The notes under the pieces: model-generated
Seen by the model: the letters and a program-made list of their open reading frames with translations, nothing else
The model's database searches: none
Told to the model about the DNA's origin: nothing
IMG/VR virus record: IMGVR_UViG_3300034105_002327
Location: 1-42,561 of that record
Direction: 5' to 3' (one strand)
Length of the DNA stretch: 42,561 bases
From: a virus
Translations under genes and position numbers: made by a program
Part shown: one piece after another, positions 1 to 7,199 of the stretch
How positions within the stretch are numbered: the first letter of the stretch is position 1
How the letters are laid out: every line of letters begins with the position of its first letter

Positions 1-135
1 CTGCCAATAGTCCGTGATCTGCCAATACCTCAAATAAAAGTGTTTTTAATTTCACATAAATAAGTATATTATCGTTCGTATAAATACGAACTCTTTTATT
101 TTTAATCAATTACCTACTCTTGCATAAGAGCCGAT

Positions 136-200
136 ATTGTTGCATTCACAACATTTCAATTTGGTTGGACCCAAACCCACTACTGCTATGAAGCAACAAT
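136..200. ncRNA. Inverted-repeat-bounded element upstream of the first genes
   Basis: The 276 bases before the first gene hold no convincing coding region. An 8-bp perfect inverted repeat (ATTGTTGC at 136-143, GCAACAAT at 193-200) encloses about 50 bases, inside which GGTT/AACC can pair. A second perfect hairpin lies near 75-93 (GTTCGTA/TACGAAC). The architecture resembles the inverted-repeat-bounded spacers found later between tRNAs. Function is unknown; calling it an RNA is inference. Confidence 0.3.
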
Positions 201-263
201 CATTGCTAAAAATTTTATAAAAAGTATTATTTTGTTTTTCCTACATTTTTCCTACTTTTACAT

Positions 264-273
264 TATACTTATA
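264..273 (+). promoter_or_regulatory. TATACTTATA motif before the 277 start
   Basis: TATACTTATA ends 3 bases before the ATG at 277. The same or a near-identical motif precedes many other starts in the window, so it is a candidate phage promoter element; a leader would be very short. Confidence 0.4.
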
Positions 274-276
274 TAC

Positions 277-420
277 ATGGGAAGAAAAAAAATATACAAA
301 ACTGTTAAAGAACAAATCGAGGCTAGAAAGGCCCGTCAGATGAGGTACTATGAACGAAACAAAGAGTTAGTCAAGCAAAAAAATATGAGGAGATATTATG
401 AAAAATACTGTAATAAATAA
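277..420 (+). CDS. Small basic protein, 47 aa
   Basis: The product is a short, Lys/Arg/Tyr-rich protein beginning MGRKKIYKTVKEQ and continuing with a helical stretch that includes RQMRYYERNKELVKQ. Such small basic proteins with a KARxMRYYxxNKE pattern occur in viral genomes, but I know no established function; nucleic-acid binding is a guess from the charge. I chose the internal ATG at 277 because it follows a TATACTTATA motif and the upstream extension (from 232) is hydrophobic and low-complexity. It overlaps the following HNH gene by 23 bases, suggesting coupled translation. It is one of the few plus-strand genes in a minus-strand region, which fits a mobile endonuclease cassette. Confidence 0.6.
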   Translation: MGRKKIYKTVKEQIEARKARQMRYYERNKELVKQKNMRRYYEKYCNK

Positions 421-1090
421 AGAAGAACTTTCCGATCTTATCGGGAAAGGATACAATTCTGTTCAGATAGGAACCTATTTTAATAGACATCCAACTACGG
501 TGAGATATTTCATAAAAAAATATTCACTAAAATTAAATTTCACCTCGCTCACTCCAATCGCAAAAGAGAAATTAATAATGCTCATTGAAAAGGGATATTC
601 GGCGTATGATATATCCGAAGAACTTAAACGGAGTAAAACTACAGTGCGATGGTGGTTGAAAAAATACGGGTTGAAGATCAATTGCGGGGCAATGTGTACA
701 ATCAAAACGGGCATCTGTAAATTTTGTAGCAAATTATTTAATTACAGAACTAAAAAAATGTACTGTAGTGTTCGTTGTCACTCTCAGATGAAAGTCAAAT
801 TAATAAAAGAATCTATTAAGATTGGAACTTATCCATCTGTTCCTACGAGAAGATTTATATACTCAATGCTATGTGAAGATTTTGGGAATAAATGTTCTTT
901 GTGTGGATTGAGCGGTAACGATTGGAATTCTAAACCAATAAGACTTTGGGTTGACCATATTGACGGTTGTGCTGCCAACAATTCATACCCAAACTTTAGA
1001 TTAATTTGTCCAAACTGTGATTCTCAACTTGATACATGCCGAGCAAAAAATAAAGGCAAGGGGAGAAAATCTCTTGGATTAAAATGGTAG
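398..1090 (+). CDS. HNH endonuclease with two N-terminal HTH repeats
   Basis: This 230-residue protein probably is a free-standing homing-type nuclease. Two similar helix-turn-helix units lie at about residues 8-45 and 57-93 (GYNSVQIGTYFNRHPTTVRYF and GYSAYDISEELKRSKTTVRWW share GY..., TTVR... and KKY). A Cys cluster (CKFCSKLF and CSVRCHS, about 105-130) looks like a zinc ribbon. The C-terminal part has KCSLCG, VDHIDG and LICPNCDSQ, the cysteines and central His of a zinc-bound HNH domain. A strong Shine-Dalgarno sequence (GAGGAG, 5 bases before ATG) stands out because most other genes here lack one. Its last six bases overlap the 3' end of the convergent tRNA at 1085, a typical niche for phage homing endonucleases. 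Confidence 0.85.
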   Translation: MKNTVINKEELSDLIGKGYNSVQIGTYFNRHPTTVRYFIKKYSLKLNFTSLTPIAKEKLIMLIEKGYSAYDISEELKRSKTTVRWWLKKYGLKINCGAMCTIKTGICKFCSKLFNYRTKKMYCSVRCHSQMKVKLIKESIKIGTYPSVPTRRFIYSMLCEDFGNKCSLCGLSGNDWNSKPIRLWVDHIDGCAANNSYPNFRLICPNCDSQLDTCRAKNKGKGRKSLGLKW

Positions 1091-1178
1091 TCCTAGAGGG
1101 AATCGAACCCCCGCTCGGCACTAATCAGGTGCGCACAGTTTATAAGGCTGTCGGTGCTTCCAGTTACACTATAGGACC
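1085..1178 (-). tRNA. tRNA with long variable arm, anticodon probably UAU
   Basis: Acceptor strands GGTCCTA and TAGGACT pair, discriminator A and CCA are encoded, and the T-arm (GGGGG/CCCTC around TTCGATT) is good. The anticodon arm reads ACAGC-CTTATAA-ACTGT with one C-A mismatch, giving UAU (Ile, AUA). However, a long variable arm (GCAC/GTGC) makes it class II, which is normal only for Leu, Ser and Tyr. Identity is therefore uncertain. Confidence 0.7.
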
Positions 1179-1196
1179 AAAAATATAAAGAACGAG

Positions 1197-1270
1197 GAAG
1201 GCACATATTGCGGTTCGTGTCCTTCGGAGGAAAGCCTACCCGTTACCTCCGTGTGATCAATTCATCACAC
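1197..1270. ncRNA. Three abutting hairpins, candidate structured RNA
   Basis: Three perfect or near-perfect stems follow each other with no linker: 1197-1225 (GAAGGCAC with GTGTCCTTC, one bulged base), 1226-1250 (GGAGG/CCTCC, 15-base loop) and 1251-1270 (GTGTGAT/ATCACAC, 6-base loop). The stretch is in the non-coding gap between a tRNA and the 1323-1574 gene. No U-tract follows, so a simple terminator is unlikely. No known family is recognised. Confidence 0.45.
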
Positions 1271-1322
1271 CCTTTTCTTGATTAAGATAGTGGCAGAATT
1301 TTATCTAAAGTCAATAACTTTC

Positions 1323-1574
1323 TTAATCTTTCTGCTGACCAAACATCAGTTTGTTGGCAACAGCATCAATATTATGATATGCTTGGCTGATAAGATCAAT
1401 CATCCAAGGTTCCAGCTTTACGTTTTCAGATTGAATGATTTCTAACATCTTTTCAGATTTTTGATTCAATCCATTCAACTGTGTGGTTGTCATTTGTTCT
1501 TGCTTTTCTGGATTAAGTTCTACTATTTCATCCATCACTTCTTTGATAAGATTTTTGAGTTCTGATTTCTTCAT
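1323..1574 (-). CDS. Small conserved-type phage protein, 83 aa
   Basis: The product is a short, probably all-helical protein. Its N-terminus (MKKSELKNLIKEVMDEI) matches a pattern that recurs at the start of many small proteins of T4-like phages, often virion-associated or of unknown role. The rest (KQEQMTTTQLNGLNQKSEKMLEI is split here only for description) is Gln/Glu-rich and amphipathic, without a catalytic motif. A TATAAATATA sequence (sense TATATTTATA) ends 7 bases before the ATG. It is a single-gene unit: the gene upstream on this strand ends in a terminator at 1605-1634. No function can be assigned. Confidence 0.65.
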   Translation of the reverse strand: MKKSELKNLIKEVMDEIVELNPEKQEQMTTTQLNGLNQKSEKMLEIIQSENVKLEPWMIDLISQAYHNIDAVANKLMFGQQKD

Positions 1575-1581
1575 AAGTTAT

Positions 1582-1591
1582 TATAAATATA
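1582..1591 (-). promoter_or_regulatory. TATATTTATA motif before the 1574 start
   Basis: In the sense of the minus strand the motif reads TATATTTATA and lies 7 bases before the ATG. It matches the recurring TATAYTTATA class. Confidence 0.35.
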
Positions 1592-1604
1592 TATGAACAT
1601 AACA

Positions 1605-1634
1605 AAAAACCCAACCATTTAAGGTTGGGTTTTT
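1605..1634 (-). terminator. Intrinsic terminator after the TpsA-like gene
   Basis: AAAAAACCCAACC pairs with GGTTGGGTTTTT around a 6-base loop, with A/T tracts on both sides, so it can act in both directions. It follows the stop codon of the 1659-3632 gene. Confidence 0.85.
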
Positions 1635-1658
1635 GAATTATACACTTTATAATATCTA

Positions 1659-3632
1659 TTATGGCTGTGGAGCCTTGTATCCTTTGGCAATGATGCTTGG
1701 GCTCTTGTTATTCAAGTTTGTGATCAAACTCAAATTACTCAAGTCAACATTTCCACCAGACAATACTGTAACAGCATTAACAGCGCGGAAGTTTGCAGCA
1801 GGAACAAAATCCCCACCAACAACAACATTGAATGTATCAGCGACTACTGGCAATATACCAGTTGTAATAACATCGAATGTACTTTTTACGGTTGCATTAG
1901 CAGCGCGAAGAGAAACAAGGTTTAAAGTTGTTTCTTCGGTGATTGTGGCAGTACCGGCAGTACCAACATCAACTGTGATGCCACCAAAGCCGTTGCCAGC
2001 ATTTGATAGCGTCAATCCAGTTCCAACAAAGTTTGATGCACCCAAGGCATATACCTTTGTGTCAACCGCTTGAGCGATTGCTCCAGCAGAAGTAACTGTT
2101 AGTGTGCCACCCGTGGTTGTTGAGCCGAGAGTCACTGCGCCCGTTGATGCAACAGAAGCGTTGCCAGTTGCAGTTGTGGATATAGACAATGCACCGTTGT
2201 TGGTAAACACAACATCATTGCCAACGACTGTGTAATTTCCAGCCGAGTTTGTGGCTGCACCAAGTGTTATATTTCCAGCACCCGCAACAGAAACCAATGA
2301 GCTATTAACTACACCAGTTGTTGGAGTTTGAAAAATATAATCAACAGAACGCAATGTCAACTTTGGAGTGTTGACAACGTTCAGCTGTGTGGCTGCATCT
2401 TCAAAGATCAAGGCTTCGCCGGTAGCAGATACGCTAACTGGACCAAAACTGTGTTGTCCTTTGTCGATAGTAACATTTCCAGCAGTTGCGGTGAAAGATG
2501 TTCCGCCATAAACAAAGATTCTGGACGAAGTGTCAGTCACGGCGGCACCAGTAAAAGAAGCACCAGCCAAACCTTCAACTTGCACCTTGCCCAATATCAA
2601 ATTGCCACCAGCAGATACGCTAGTTGCACCAACACCAGAATTGGTGACATTTACGGCAAGAGATGCGGGAGCGGATATTTGTACTGTGCCATTACCAACT
2701 GCGGTAACAGAAGGCGTACCAGCACCAGAACCAACATTAACAGTGACGTTTGTGCCAGTTACGGTTGTGTTGCTTGTGCTGATACGATCGGCTAGAATTG
2801 TTCCAGCCGTGACGTTCAGCGTCTTGGCTTGTATTGTGCCAGTAGCAACCGAAGAAAACGCACTTGTAGAATTTCCATTGACCACTAGGTTATTGGTGAT
2901 AATTGTGTTGTTGCCAGCAGAACCAATTGTAGTTGTTCCAGTTGGATTATTGATAGTCAAATTGCCAGCGATATAAGCCATACCAGCAGAACCCACAGTA
3001 ACATTACCATCAGCATTGAGCACAAGATTTCCTTGAGACAATACACCATTGATTGTGATGTTCTTGGAAACAAGAGTAATATTTTCGCCAACTGCAATGA
3101 TTGCACCATTGTTGATGGTTGTATTACCAGCAACAGGAACCAGTCCGTCTTGGGACGGAAGAAATCCATTTTGCTGGAAATAAAAACTAGCAAATGATGG
3201 ATTGTCGGATGTGCTCAAGCCCAAACGATTGACATCAATTCGAGCACTGCTACCAATCAAAATGCCATTTGGATTCAGAACATATACATTACCGTTAGAG
3301 GAAAGTGTACCGTTGATGGTTGAAGATGCTCCACCAGCAACAATGTTTAATACAGATGCATTATTGGAAGGAAGTGTATAGTTTAGTGCATCTCCAATAG
3401 CAATAGTATCCGTGCCACTTCCAAAGTTCTGCCATGTAAGCACAGACTTGTTTGGAGCGACGATACTAAGAGTAGTACCTGCACCTGTAACTGTTACACC
3501 CGCAGTTGTTTGTAGGTTTGTGGATGTAATGCCGGGAATGGCAAATACACTGGTCACAGTGACCACAAACAGCATCATAGAAGCAAAGAGCTTCACAAGC
3601 AGCGAGTTATTTTGTGTGTTATTATATTTCAT
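1659..3632 (-). CDS. Secreted filamentous-haemagglutinin (TpsA)-like protein
   Basis: The 657-residue product has a clear signal peptide (LLVKLFASMMLFVVTVTSVFA, residues about 11-31), then a TPS/haemagglutination-activity-type domain: residues about 35-190 include LTWQNFGSGTD, NGNVYVLNPNGILIGSSA and IDVNRLGLSTSD, matching the NPNGI-(F/I)G pattern of that family. The remainder is a low-complexity Thr/Val/Asn/Gly-rich series of short beta strands (for example NLTINNPTGTTTIGSAG), as expected of a right-handed beta-helix. Known TpsA proteins are exported through an outer-membrane TpsB partner; none is seen in this window. The protein is short for the family and has no obvious C-terminal anchor. 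A host-surface or virion adhesin role is inference. It is followed by a terminator and stands as a single gene. Confidence 0.8.
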   Translation of the reverse strand: MKYNNTQNNSLLVKLFASMMLFVVTVTSVFAIPGITSTNLQTTAGVTVTGAGTTLSIVAPNKSVLTWQNFGSGTDTIAIGDALNYTLPSNNASVLNIVAGGASSTINGTLSSNGNVYVLNPNGILIGSSARIDVNRLGLSTSDNPSFASFYFQQNGFLPSQDGLVPVAGNTTINNGAIIAVGENITLVSKNITINGVLSQGNLVLNADGNVTVGSAGMAYIAGNLTINNPTGTTTIGSAGNNTIITNNLVVNGNSTSAFSSVATGTIQAKTLNVTAGTILADRISTSNTTVTGTNVTVNVGSGAGTPSVTAVGNGTVQISAPASLAVNVTNSGVGATSVSAGGNLILGKVQVEGLAGASFTGAAVTDTSSRIFVYGGTSFTATAGNVTIDKGQHSFGPVSVSATGEALIFEDAATQLNVVNTPKLTLRSVDYIFQTPTTGVVNSSLVSVAGAGNITLGAATNSAGNYTVVGNDVVFTNNGALSISTTATGNASVASTGAVTLGSTTTGGTLTVTSAGAIAQAVDTKVYALGASNFVGTGLTLSNAGNGFGGITVDVGTAGTATITEETTLNLVSLRAANATVKSTFDVITTGILPVVADTFNVVVGGDFVPAANFRAVNAVTVLSGGNVDLSNLSLITNLNNKSPSIIAKGYKAPQP

Positions 3633-3739
3633 ATATTATTATTTAGTTTTCGTCTTTAGACGTTTGAACCGATAAATATGATACACGCTTACCAATTTGG
3701 CAAGCTAAATTTTTATATAAAAACTGCGATGTTATATTT

Positions 3740-4414
3740 TTAATCTATCTCTCGTGGATCATATACATTCCAACCATCTGGTTTGCGAGTATCGCCAAAC
3801 TTGCGATTAAACATCCAATATAATTTGGTTAAAAATGACGGCCAAACCCACATTTTTGCTTGTGTACCAACAAGATTGATAGAATCTTTATCAACATATT
3901 TGCCACGAATAATAATTGGACCACCATCTTTATTTTTACAATTGATGAAAGTAAAGCGACGAGCTTTTGGACGATCTTGTTGATCATAGATACTATAATC
4001 ACCTATTAAAATATCATTGAATATGCAACTATGAAATGTTACATCATGTACACCAGCTTTTATACCAATGTCGCATTGTTCTGCTATAGTATACTGTGAT
4101 GCTACAGGCTTGCGTACAGTATTTTCAAATATACATTCAGTGAATGTAACATTGCCACCACGCACCATATCAAATGCTCGTGCAGTGCCATTCTTGAATG
4201 TGCATCTATTATATTCAAGACCAAATGTTAATGAGGCTTTGCCTCCCCAGCGTGCATCTTGACCATCTATGATACAGTCATTTACTTTAGAATCATCATT
4301 TTGACTGAAACAAAGCACAGAAAGACCATCTGTTTGTAGATTTTCTGTGTTTGGATTGAATGAGTCAGATTTGTTGAATGTCTGACCTTTTAATGTTATA
4401 TTATTAGTAGCCAT
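3740..4414 (-). CDS. Beta-helix-like protein, 224 aa
   Basis: The product has repeating short strands of the form xVxFxxCxFxN (for example NVTFTECIFENT, DVTFHSCIFNDI, RFTFINCKNKDGG), about 20-25 residues apart, typical of parallel beta-helix (pectate-lyase-like) folds. Phages use this fold in tail spikes and receptor-binding or depolymerase proteins, but no catalytic residues can be named here and no signal peptide is present. I chose the ATG at 4414 rather than the TTG at 4423. A TATACTTATT motif precedes the start by 7 bases. It is probably a single-gene unit; virion structural use is an inference. Confidence 0.65.
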   Translation of the reverse strand: MATNNITLKGQTFNKSDSFNPNTENLQTDGLSVLCFSQNDDSKVNDCIIDGQDARWGGKASLTFGLEYNRCTFKNGTARAFDMVRGGNVTFTECIFENTVRKPVASQYTIAEQCDIGIKAGVHDVTFHSCIFNDILIGDYSIYDQQDRPKARRFTFINCKNKDGGPIIIRGKYVDKDSINLVGTQAKMWVWPSFLTKLYWMFNRKFGDTRKPDGWNVYDPREID

Positions 4415-4421
4415 AGCTACC

Positions 4422-4431
4422 AATAAGTATA
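4422..4431 (-). promoter_or_regulatory. TATACTTATT motif before the 4414 start
   Basis: The sense motif TATACTTATT lies 7 bases before the ATG and belongs to the recurring TATAYTTATA class. Confidence 0.35.
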
Positions 4432-4500
4432 GTATATATGAACTTATAATATACCAATATGGAGCGGTATTTTTTCCATACGATCAAACATATATCATTT

Positions 4501-5016
4501 TTACGAAGACAATTGTGGTTGTGGTCCTTTTTGACCATTCTTATACCACGCATTCAATTCATCTTTATACACTTGTCGTTTTTGTGCTAAACTTCTTTCC
4601 ATATCGGACATTTTATTTTTTTGACTGCGTTGAATGTCAGATACTGAATTTTTTGTCCAGTTGTTTGATATTTTTAGCACCTGTTCTTTTCTTTTTCCTC
4701 GTATAAAGTTTGCTCTGTCTTCCAATCCCATATCTTTCATTTTTTTGAAGTTTTGTTGTAATTGTTGAGATATTCCACCCAACTCCTTCGTCACAGCTTC
4801 TTTCTCGGAATTTAATTTTTGTATCTCCGGATTGTTTTGTTGTTTGTTCCAATCAAAACCCGTTGATGCGCGAATGTCGGATAATTTTTGTTCAATGCCA
4901 TTGGTACCTTGCAACTTTTTTAAACTTGTCAAGTATTGTTTATATAAATTGGTCAAATCCAATTCAATTTTTTTAGATTCTTCGTTTTCCAATAAAAGAT
5001 GCTTTAAGCTTATCAT
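4501..5016 (-). CDS. Helical phage protein of unknown function, 171 aa
   Basis: The start at 5016 gives the N-terminus MISLKHLLLENEESKK. A short amphipathic LxxLLLE segment at the N-terminus is common in proteins of large T4-like phages and is often linked to head or virion packaging, which is a family-level association only. The rest is Lys/Gln/Glu-rich and predicted helical or coiled coil (for example KLNSEKEAVTKELGGISQQLQ, about residues 50-75). The longer reading frame to 5109 was rejected because it runs through tRNA-Thr. The sense motif TATATTTATA lies 6 bases before the ATG. Confidence 0.65.
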   Translation of the reverse strand: MISLKHLLLENEESKKIELDLTNLYKQYLTSLKKLQGTNGIEQKLSDIRASTGFDWNKQQNNPEIQKLNSEKEAVTKELGGISQQLQQNFKKMKDMGLEDRANFIRGKRKEQVLKISNNWTKNSVSDIQRSQKNKMSDMERSLAQKRQVYKDELNAWYKNGQKGPQPQLSS

Positions 5017-5022
5017 ATATCT

Positions 5023-5032
5023 TATAAATATA
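5023..5032 (-). promoter_or_regulatory. TATATTTATA motif before the 5016 start
   Basis: The motif is 6 bases before the ATG at 5016 and is part of the recurring class. On the plus strand it contains TATAAATA, the T4 late-promoter sequence, but in the wrong orientation for this gene. Confidence 0.35.
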
Positions 5033-5049
5033 AATATAATAATAAAAAA

Positions 5050-5124
5050 TGGAGCAGCATCCGAGAATCGAACTCGGTTTTCAAGTTTACGAAACTTGCA
5101 CATCACCATTTATGTTTATGCTGC
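5050..5124 (-). tRNA. tRNA-Thr(CGU)
   Basis: Acceptor GCAGCAT/ATGCTGC, anticodon arm CAAGT-TTCGTAA-ACTTG (anticodon CGU, reads ACG), T-arm CCGAG/CTCGG around TTCGATT, discriminator U and encoded CCA. Only 6 bases separate it from tRNA-Ser. Confidence 0.93.
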
Positions 5125-5130
5125 AAAAAT

Positions 5131-5222
5131 TGGCGGAAAAAGTAGGATTCGAACCCACGGTAGACTTGCGCCTACTTCCGATTTCAAGTCGGACGCCTTA
5201 GACCGGACTCAGCCATTTTTCC
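5131..5222 (-). tRNA. tRNA-Ser(UGA)
   Basis: Class II tRNA with acceptor GGAAAAA/TTTTTCC, anticodon arm TCCGA-CTTGAAA-TCGGA (anticodon UGA, reads UCA), a long variable arm and encoded GCCA end. It is the first tRNA after the terminator at 5255. Confidence 0.94.
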
Positions 5223-5254
5223 GTAAATTAATAAATATACATATAGTAAATAAA

Positions 5255-5278
5255 AAAGGCTCCATTTCTGGAGCCTTT
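5255..5278 (-). terminator. Terminator-like hairpin after the Ala/Val-rich gene
   Basis: AAAGGCTCCA and TGGAGCCTTT form a 10-bp perfect stem with a TTTC loop. A/T-rich ends allow action in both directions. It separates the 5362-6432 gene from the tRNA pair. Confidence 0.8.
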
Positions 5279-5361
5279 GAGTTTTGATTACACTGACCAG
5301 TTTTTAAACCAGCGTTTGACAGTGGACATTATATTCTCTGTCACGTGTCCTACGCTGGAAC

Positions 5362-6432
5362 CTATTTTCCCAGCAGACCTACTTTTTCTTCAACCTCCGT
5401 CAAACGGCTATTGATAACTTCTAGTTCTGGGTCAGCAGCAACAGCTTCTTCAATTTGAATTTGAACTGCATCTGTGACTTCTTCTACGTTGGTTGCAGTA
5501 GCAATAATTTGAGCAACTGCATCTGCTACGTCAGCTTGCACATCCTCTGATTCTGGTGCTGATAATTCAGCAACGGCTGCTGTGATTGCTTCTGTGATGG
5601 CTTCTGCATCTTGTACCACTTCTGGTTCAGCATTAACAACTGCGGCGACGGCTGCGGCAACTGCGGCAACAACGTCTGGTTGTGTTTCAGCATCGGCGGT
5701 GACAACGGATTCAACGACCAAGTTCACGATTTCGGCGGCGGCTGATACATCAGCACTTGGGCTGTCAGCAACAATATTTTCAATGAGCGTATCCACCACG
5801 GCATCTGGTGCTGCTTCGGATGTAATAACTTCGGATACAGCGGCTTCAACTGGGCAAGATGCTACAGCATCTGTGATTTGTTCAATCACATCTGCTGTTG
5901 GTGCTTCACCTGTTGCGGTTTCAATGATTTGAGCAACTGCGTCAGCAGCAGCTTGTGCTACCGTTGCATCATCAATTGTTGCAACTTCGGCAACAGCTTC
6001 GGTGATGGCTTCAATCAGAGCTTCTGTGTCTGTTACAACATCAGCGGGAGCGGTGAGAATTGCAGTAATTGCAGCGACAACAACATCATTAACTTCTTGT
6101 GATTCTGGTGCGTCAACAGCAGCTTGTGCTGCTATAACTTCAGATACAATTGCAGCGGCGTCTGGAACTGTGGCTGATGGGCTCAGTGCCACAACACTTG
6201 CTACAGCTGTTGGTGCTTCGTCTGCTGGTGCAGCCACCAATGCAGCAACTGCGTCGGCGGCAGGTTTTGCGATCAGTTCATCAACGGTACTTTCAACGAT
6301 GGACAAACGAATGTCCAGTTCTTGGATGCTTGATGCATCAACGCCGCTGGCTTGTAGGCCAGAAAGCGTGGCTAATTTTATTTCAACTGCCGACAATCTT
6401 TCGGCTAGATTTTGAATAGTGATTTTGCTCAT
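5362..6432 (-). CDS. Ala/Val/Glu-rich repetitive helical protein, 356 aa
   Basis: The N-terminus (ITIQNLAERLSAVEIKLATL) and C-terminus (INSRLTEVEEKVGLLGK) are heptad-like and should form coiled coils. Between them lie many degenerate repeats of the type DAVAQIIxTAT, EAITEAVAEV and ADVSAAAEIVN, rich in Ala, Val, Asp and Glu, with almost no aromatic or basic residues. This gives a very acidic, probably helical rod. No family is recognised; a fibre, tether or spacer in the virion is possible. The codons are locally GC-richer than the neighbours because of the alanines. An in-register extension in the -1 frame continues past the stop (see findings). Confidence 0.75.
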   Translation of the reverse strand: MSKITIQNLAERLSAVEIKLATLSGLQASGVDASSIQELDIRLSIVESTVDELIAKPAADAVAALVAAPADEAPTAVASVVALSPSATVPDAAAIVSEVIAAQAAVDAPESQEVNDVVVAAITAILTAPADVVTDTEALIEAITEAVAEVATIDDATVAQAAADAVAQIIETATGEAPTADVIEQITDAVASCPVEAAVSEVITSEAAPDAVVDTLIENIVADSPSADVSAAAEIVNLVVESVVTADAETQPDVVAAVAAAVAAVVNAEPEVVQDAEAITEAITAAVAELSAPESEDVQADVADAVAQIIATATNVEEVTDAVQIQIEEAVAADPELEVINSRLTEVEEKVGLLGK

Positions 6433-6451
6433 ATGATTTTATTTTGGTTGT

Positions 6452-6463
6452 TGTATATATACA
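6452..6463. promoter_or_regulatory. Palindromic site upstream of the 6432 start
   Basis: TGTATATATACA is a perfect 12-base palindrome 20 bases before the ATG at 6432. It could be an operator or overlap a -10 element; no binding protein can be named. Confidence 0.25.
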
Positions 6464-6513
6464 CAACATAACTATCTTCTAAAACTTTTATTCGTTTGTT
6501 ATAAAAACTAAAA

Positions 6514-6657
6514 TTAATAATTTCTGGTATTTTGTTGTTTTACAAGTTGTTTTGCCATTTTACCTATTTTAGTTGGTGAAATTCCTGAATAAAATGCATC
6601 AACAATTTCTTTCATTGATACTCGTTTAATTTTCTTAGATGTTTTTTTCTTTGACAT
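6514..6657 (-). CDS. Small basic protein, 47 aa
   Basis: This short frame starts MSKKKTSKKIKRVSMKEIV and ends VKQQNTRNY. It has a strongly basic N-terminal tail followed by a segment (MKEIVDAFYSGISPTKIGKMAK) that resembles a small helix-turn-helix, which suggests nucleic-acid binding; that is inference. A TATATTTA sequence precedes the ATG by about 6 bases. It lies between the Ala/Val-rich gene and the tRNA array, in a region otherwise without a gene. Confidence 0.55.
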   Translation of the reverse strand: MSKKKTSKKIKRVSMKEIVDAFYSGISPTKIGKMAKQLVKQQNTRNY

Positions 6658-6721
6658 ATCTTTAAATATATACACATCATTGCGATTATTATGTTAATAA
6701 ATTATTGTGTATTGACATAAA

Positions 6722-6798
6722 TGGCAGGTGGGGTGGGACTCGAACCCACAGGGTGGCAGTTTTGGAGACTGCTGCAATACCAATTATGCGACCCACCT
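6722..6798 (-). tRNA. tRNA-Trp(CCA)
   Basis: Acceptor AGGTGGG/CCCACCT, anticodon arm GCAGT-CTCCAAA-ACTGC (anticodon CCA, reads UGG), canonical T-loop TTCGAGT and encoded GCCA. Confidence 0.94.
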
Positions 6799-6809
6799 AT
6801 AAATCAAAT

Positions 6810-6885
6810 TGGGGCGTCCAACGATATTCGAAATCGTCCTTCAAGTTTCACAAACTTGTGTGCGAACCACTACACTATAAACGCC
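6810..6885 (-). tRNA. tRNA-His(GUG)
   Basis: Anticodon arm CAAGT-TTGTGAA-ACTTG gives GUG. The acceptor aligns best with an encoded G at -1 paired to C73, followed by CCA, the hallmark of bacterial histidine tRNA. Acceptor GCGTTTA/TGGACGC includes G-U pairs. Confidence 0.92.
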
Positions 6886-6895
6886 ATAAAAAAAT

Positions 6896-6970
6896 TGGTC
6901 GGTGCGATGTGGATCGAACACACGTGGTCCTGTTCCCAAAACAGGTGCCTGTCCTCTAGGCTACACACCG
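6896..6970 (-). tRNA. tRNA-Pro(UGG)
   Basis: Acceptor CGGTGTG/CGCACCG, anticodon arm CCTGT-TTTGGGA-ACAGG (anticodon UGG, reads CCA), T-loop TTCGATC and encoded ACCA. A second, different Pro(UGG) tRNA is at 10527. Confidence 0.92.
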
Positions 6971-7040
6971 AAAAAACTCTAAAAATTTGACGTGATAAGG
7001 TATATCGTCACCACCAAGGGGCTACCCTCAATATGCTAAA

Positions 7041-7119
7041 TGGTACCAAGGGAGGGACTCGAACCCCCGATTATAGACTGCATGTAAAGCAGTTGTCATA
7101 GCCGCTAGACGACCCTGGT
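7041..7119 (-). tRNA. tRNA-Val(UAC)
   Basis: Acceptor ACCAGGG/CCTTGGT, anticodon arm ACTGC-TTTACAT-GCAGT (anticodon UAC, reads GUA), T-loop TTCGAGT and encoded ACCA. Confidence 0.93.
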
Positions 7120-7139
7120 GTAAAATAATCATTATTAGT

Positions 7140-7198
7140 ACAAGTATAATATACTTGTTCCAGTCCGAACCGCGTGGAGGTTATGATTATACTCGGAC
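7140..7198. ncRNA. Hairpin-rich spacer between tRNA-Val and tRNA-Ala
   Basis: An 8-bp perfect hairpin (ACAAGTAT/ATACTTGT, 3-base loop, 7140-7158) is followed by GTCCGA (7163-7168) pairing with TCGGAC (7193-7198). There is no coding potential. It is likely a structured RNA or processing element; function unknown. Confidence 0.35.
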
Positions 7199-7199
7199 C

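Noticed and set aside
2328-2976. Long plus-strand frames opposite the TpsA-like gene
   Set aside because: They mirror the repetitive codons of the real minus-strand gene and have no start context or motif.
5582-6415. Ala/Ser/Thr-rich plus-strand frames opposite the Ala/Val-rich gene
   Set aside because: They are shadows caused by biased codons; the minus-strand frame has coiled-coil ends and a sensible start.
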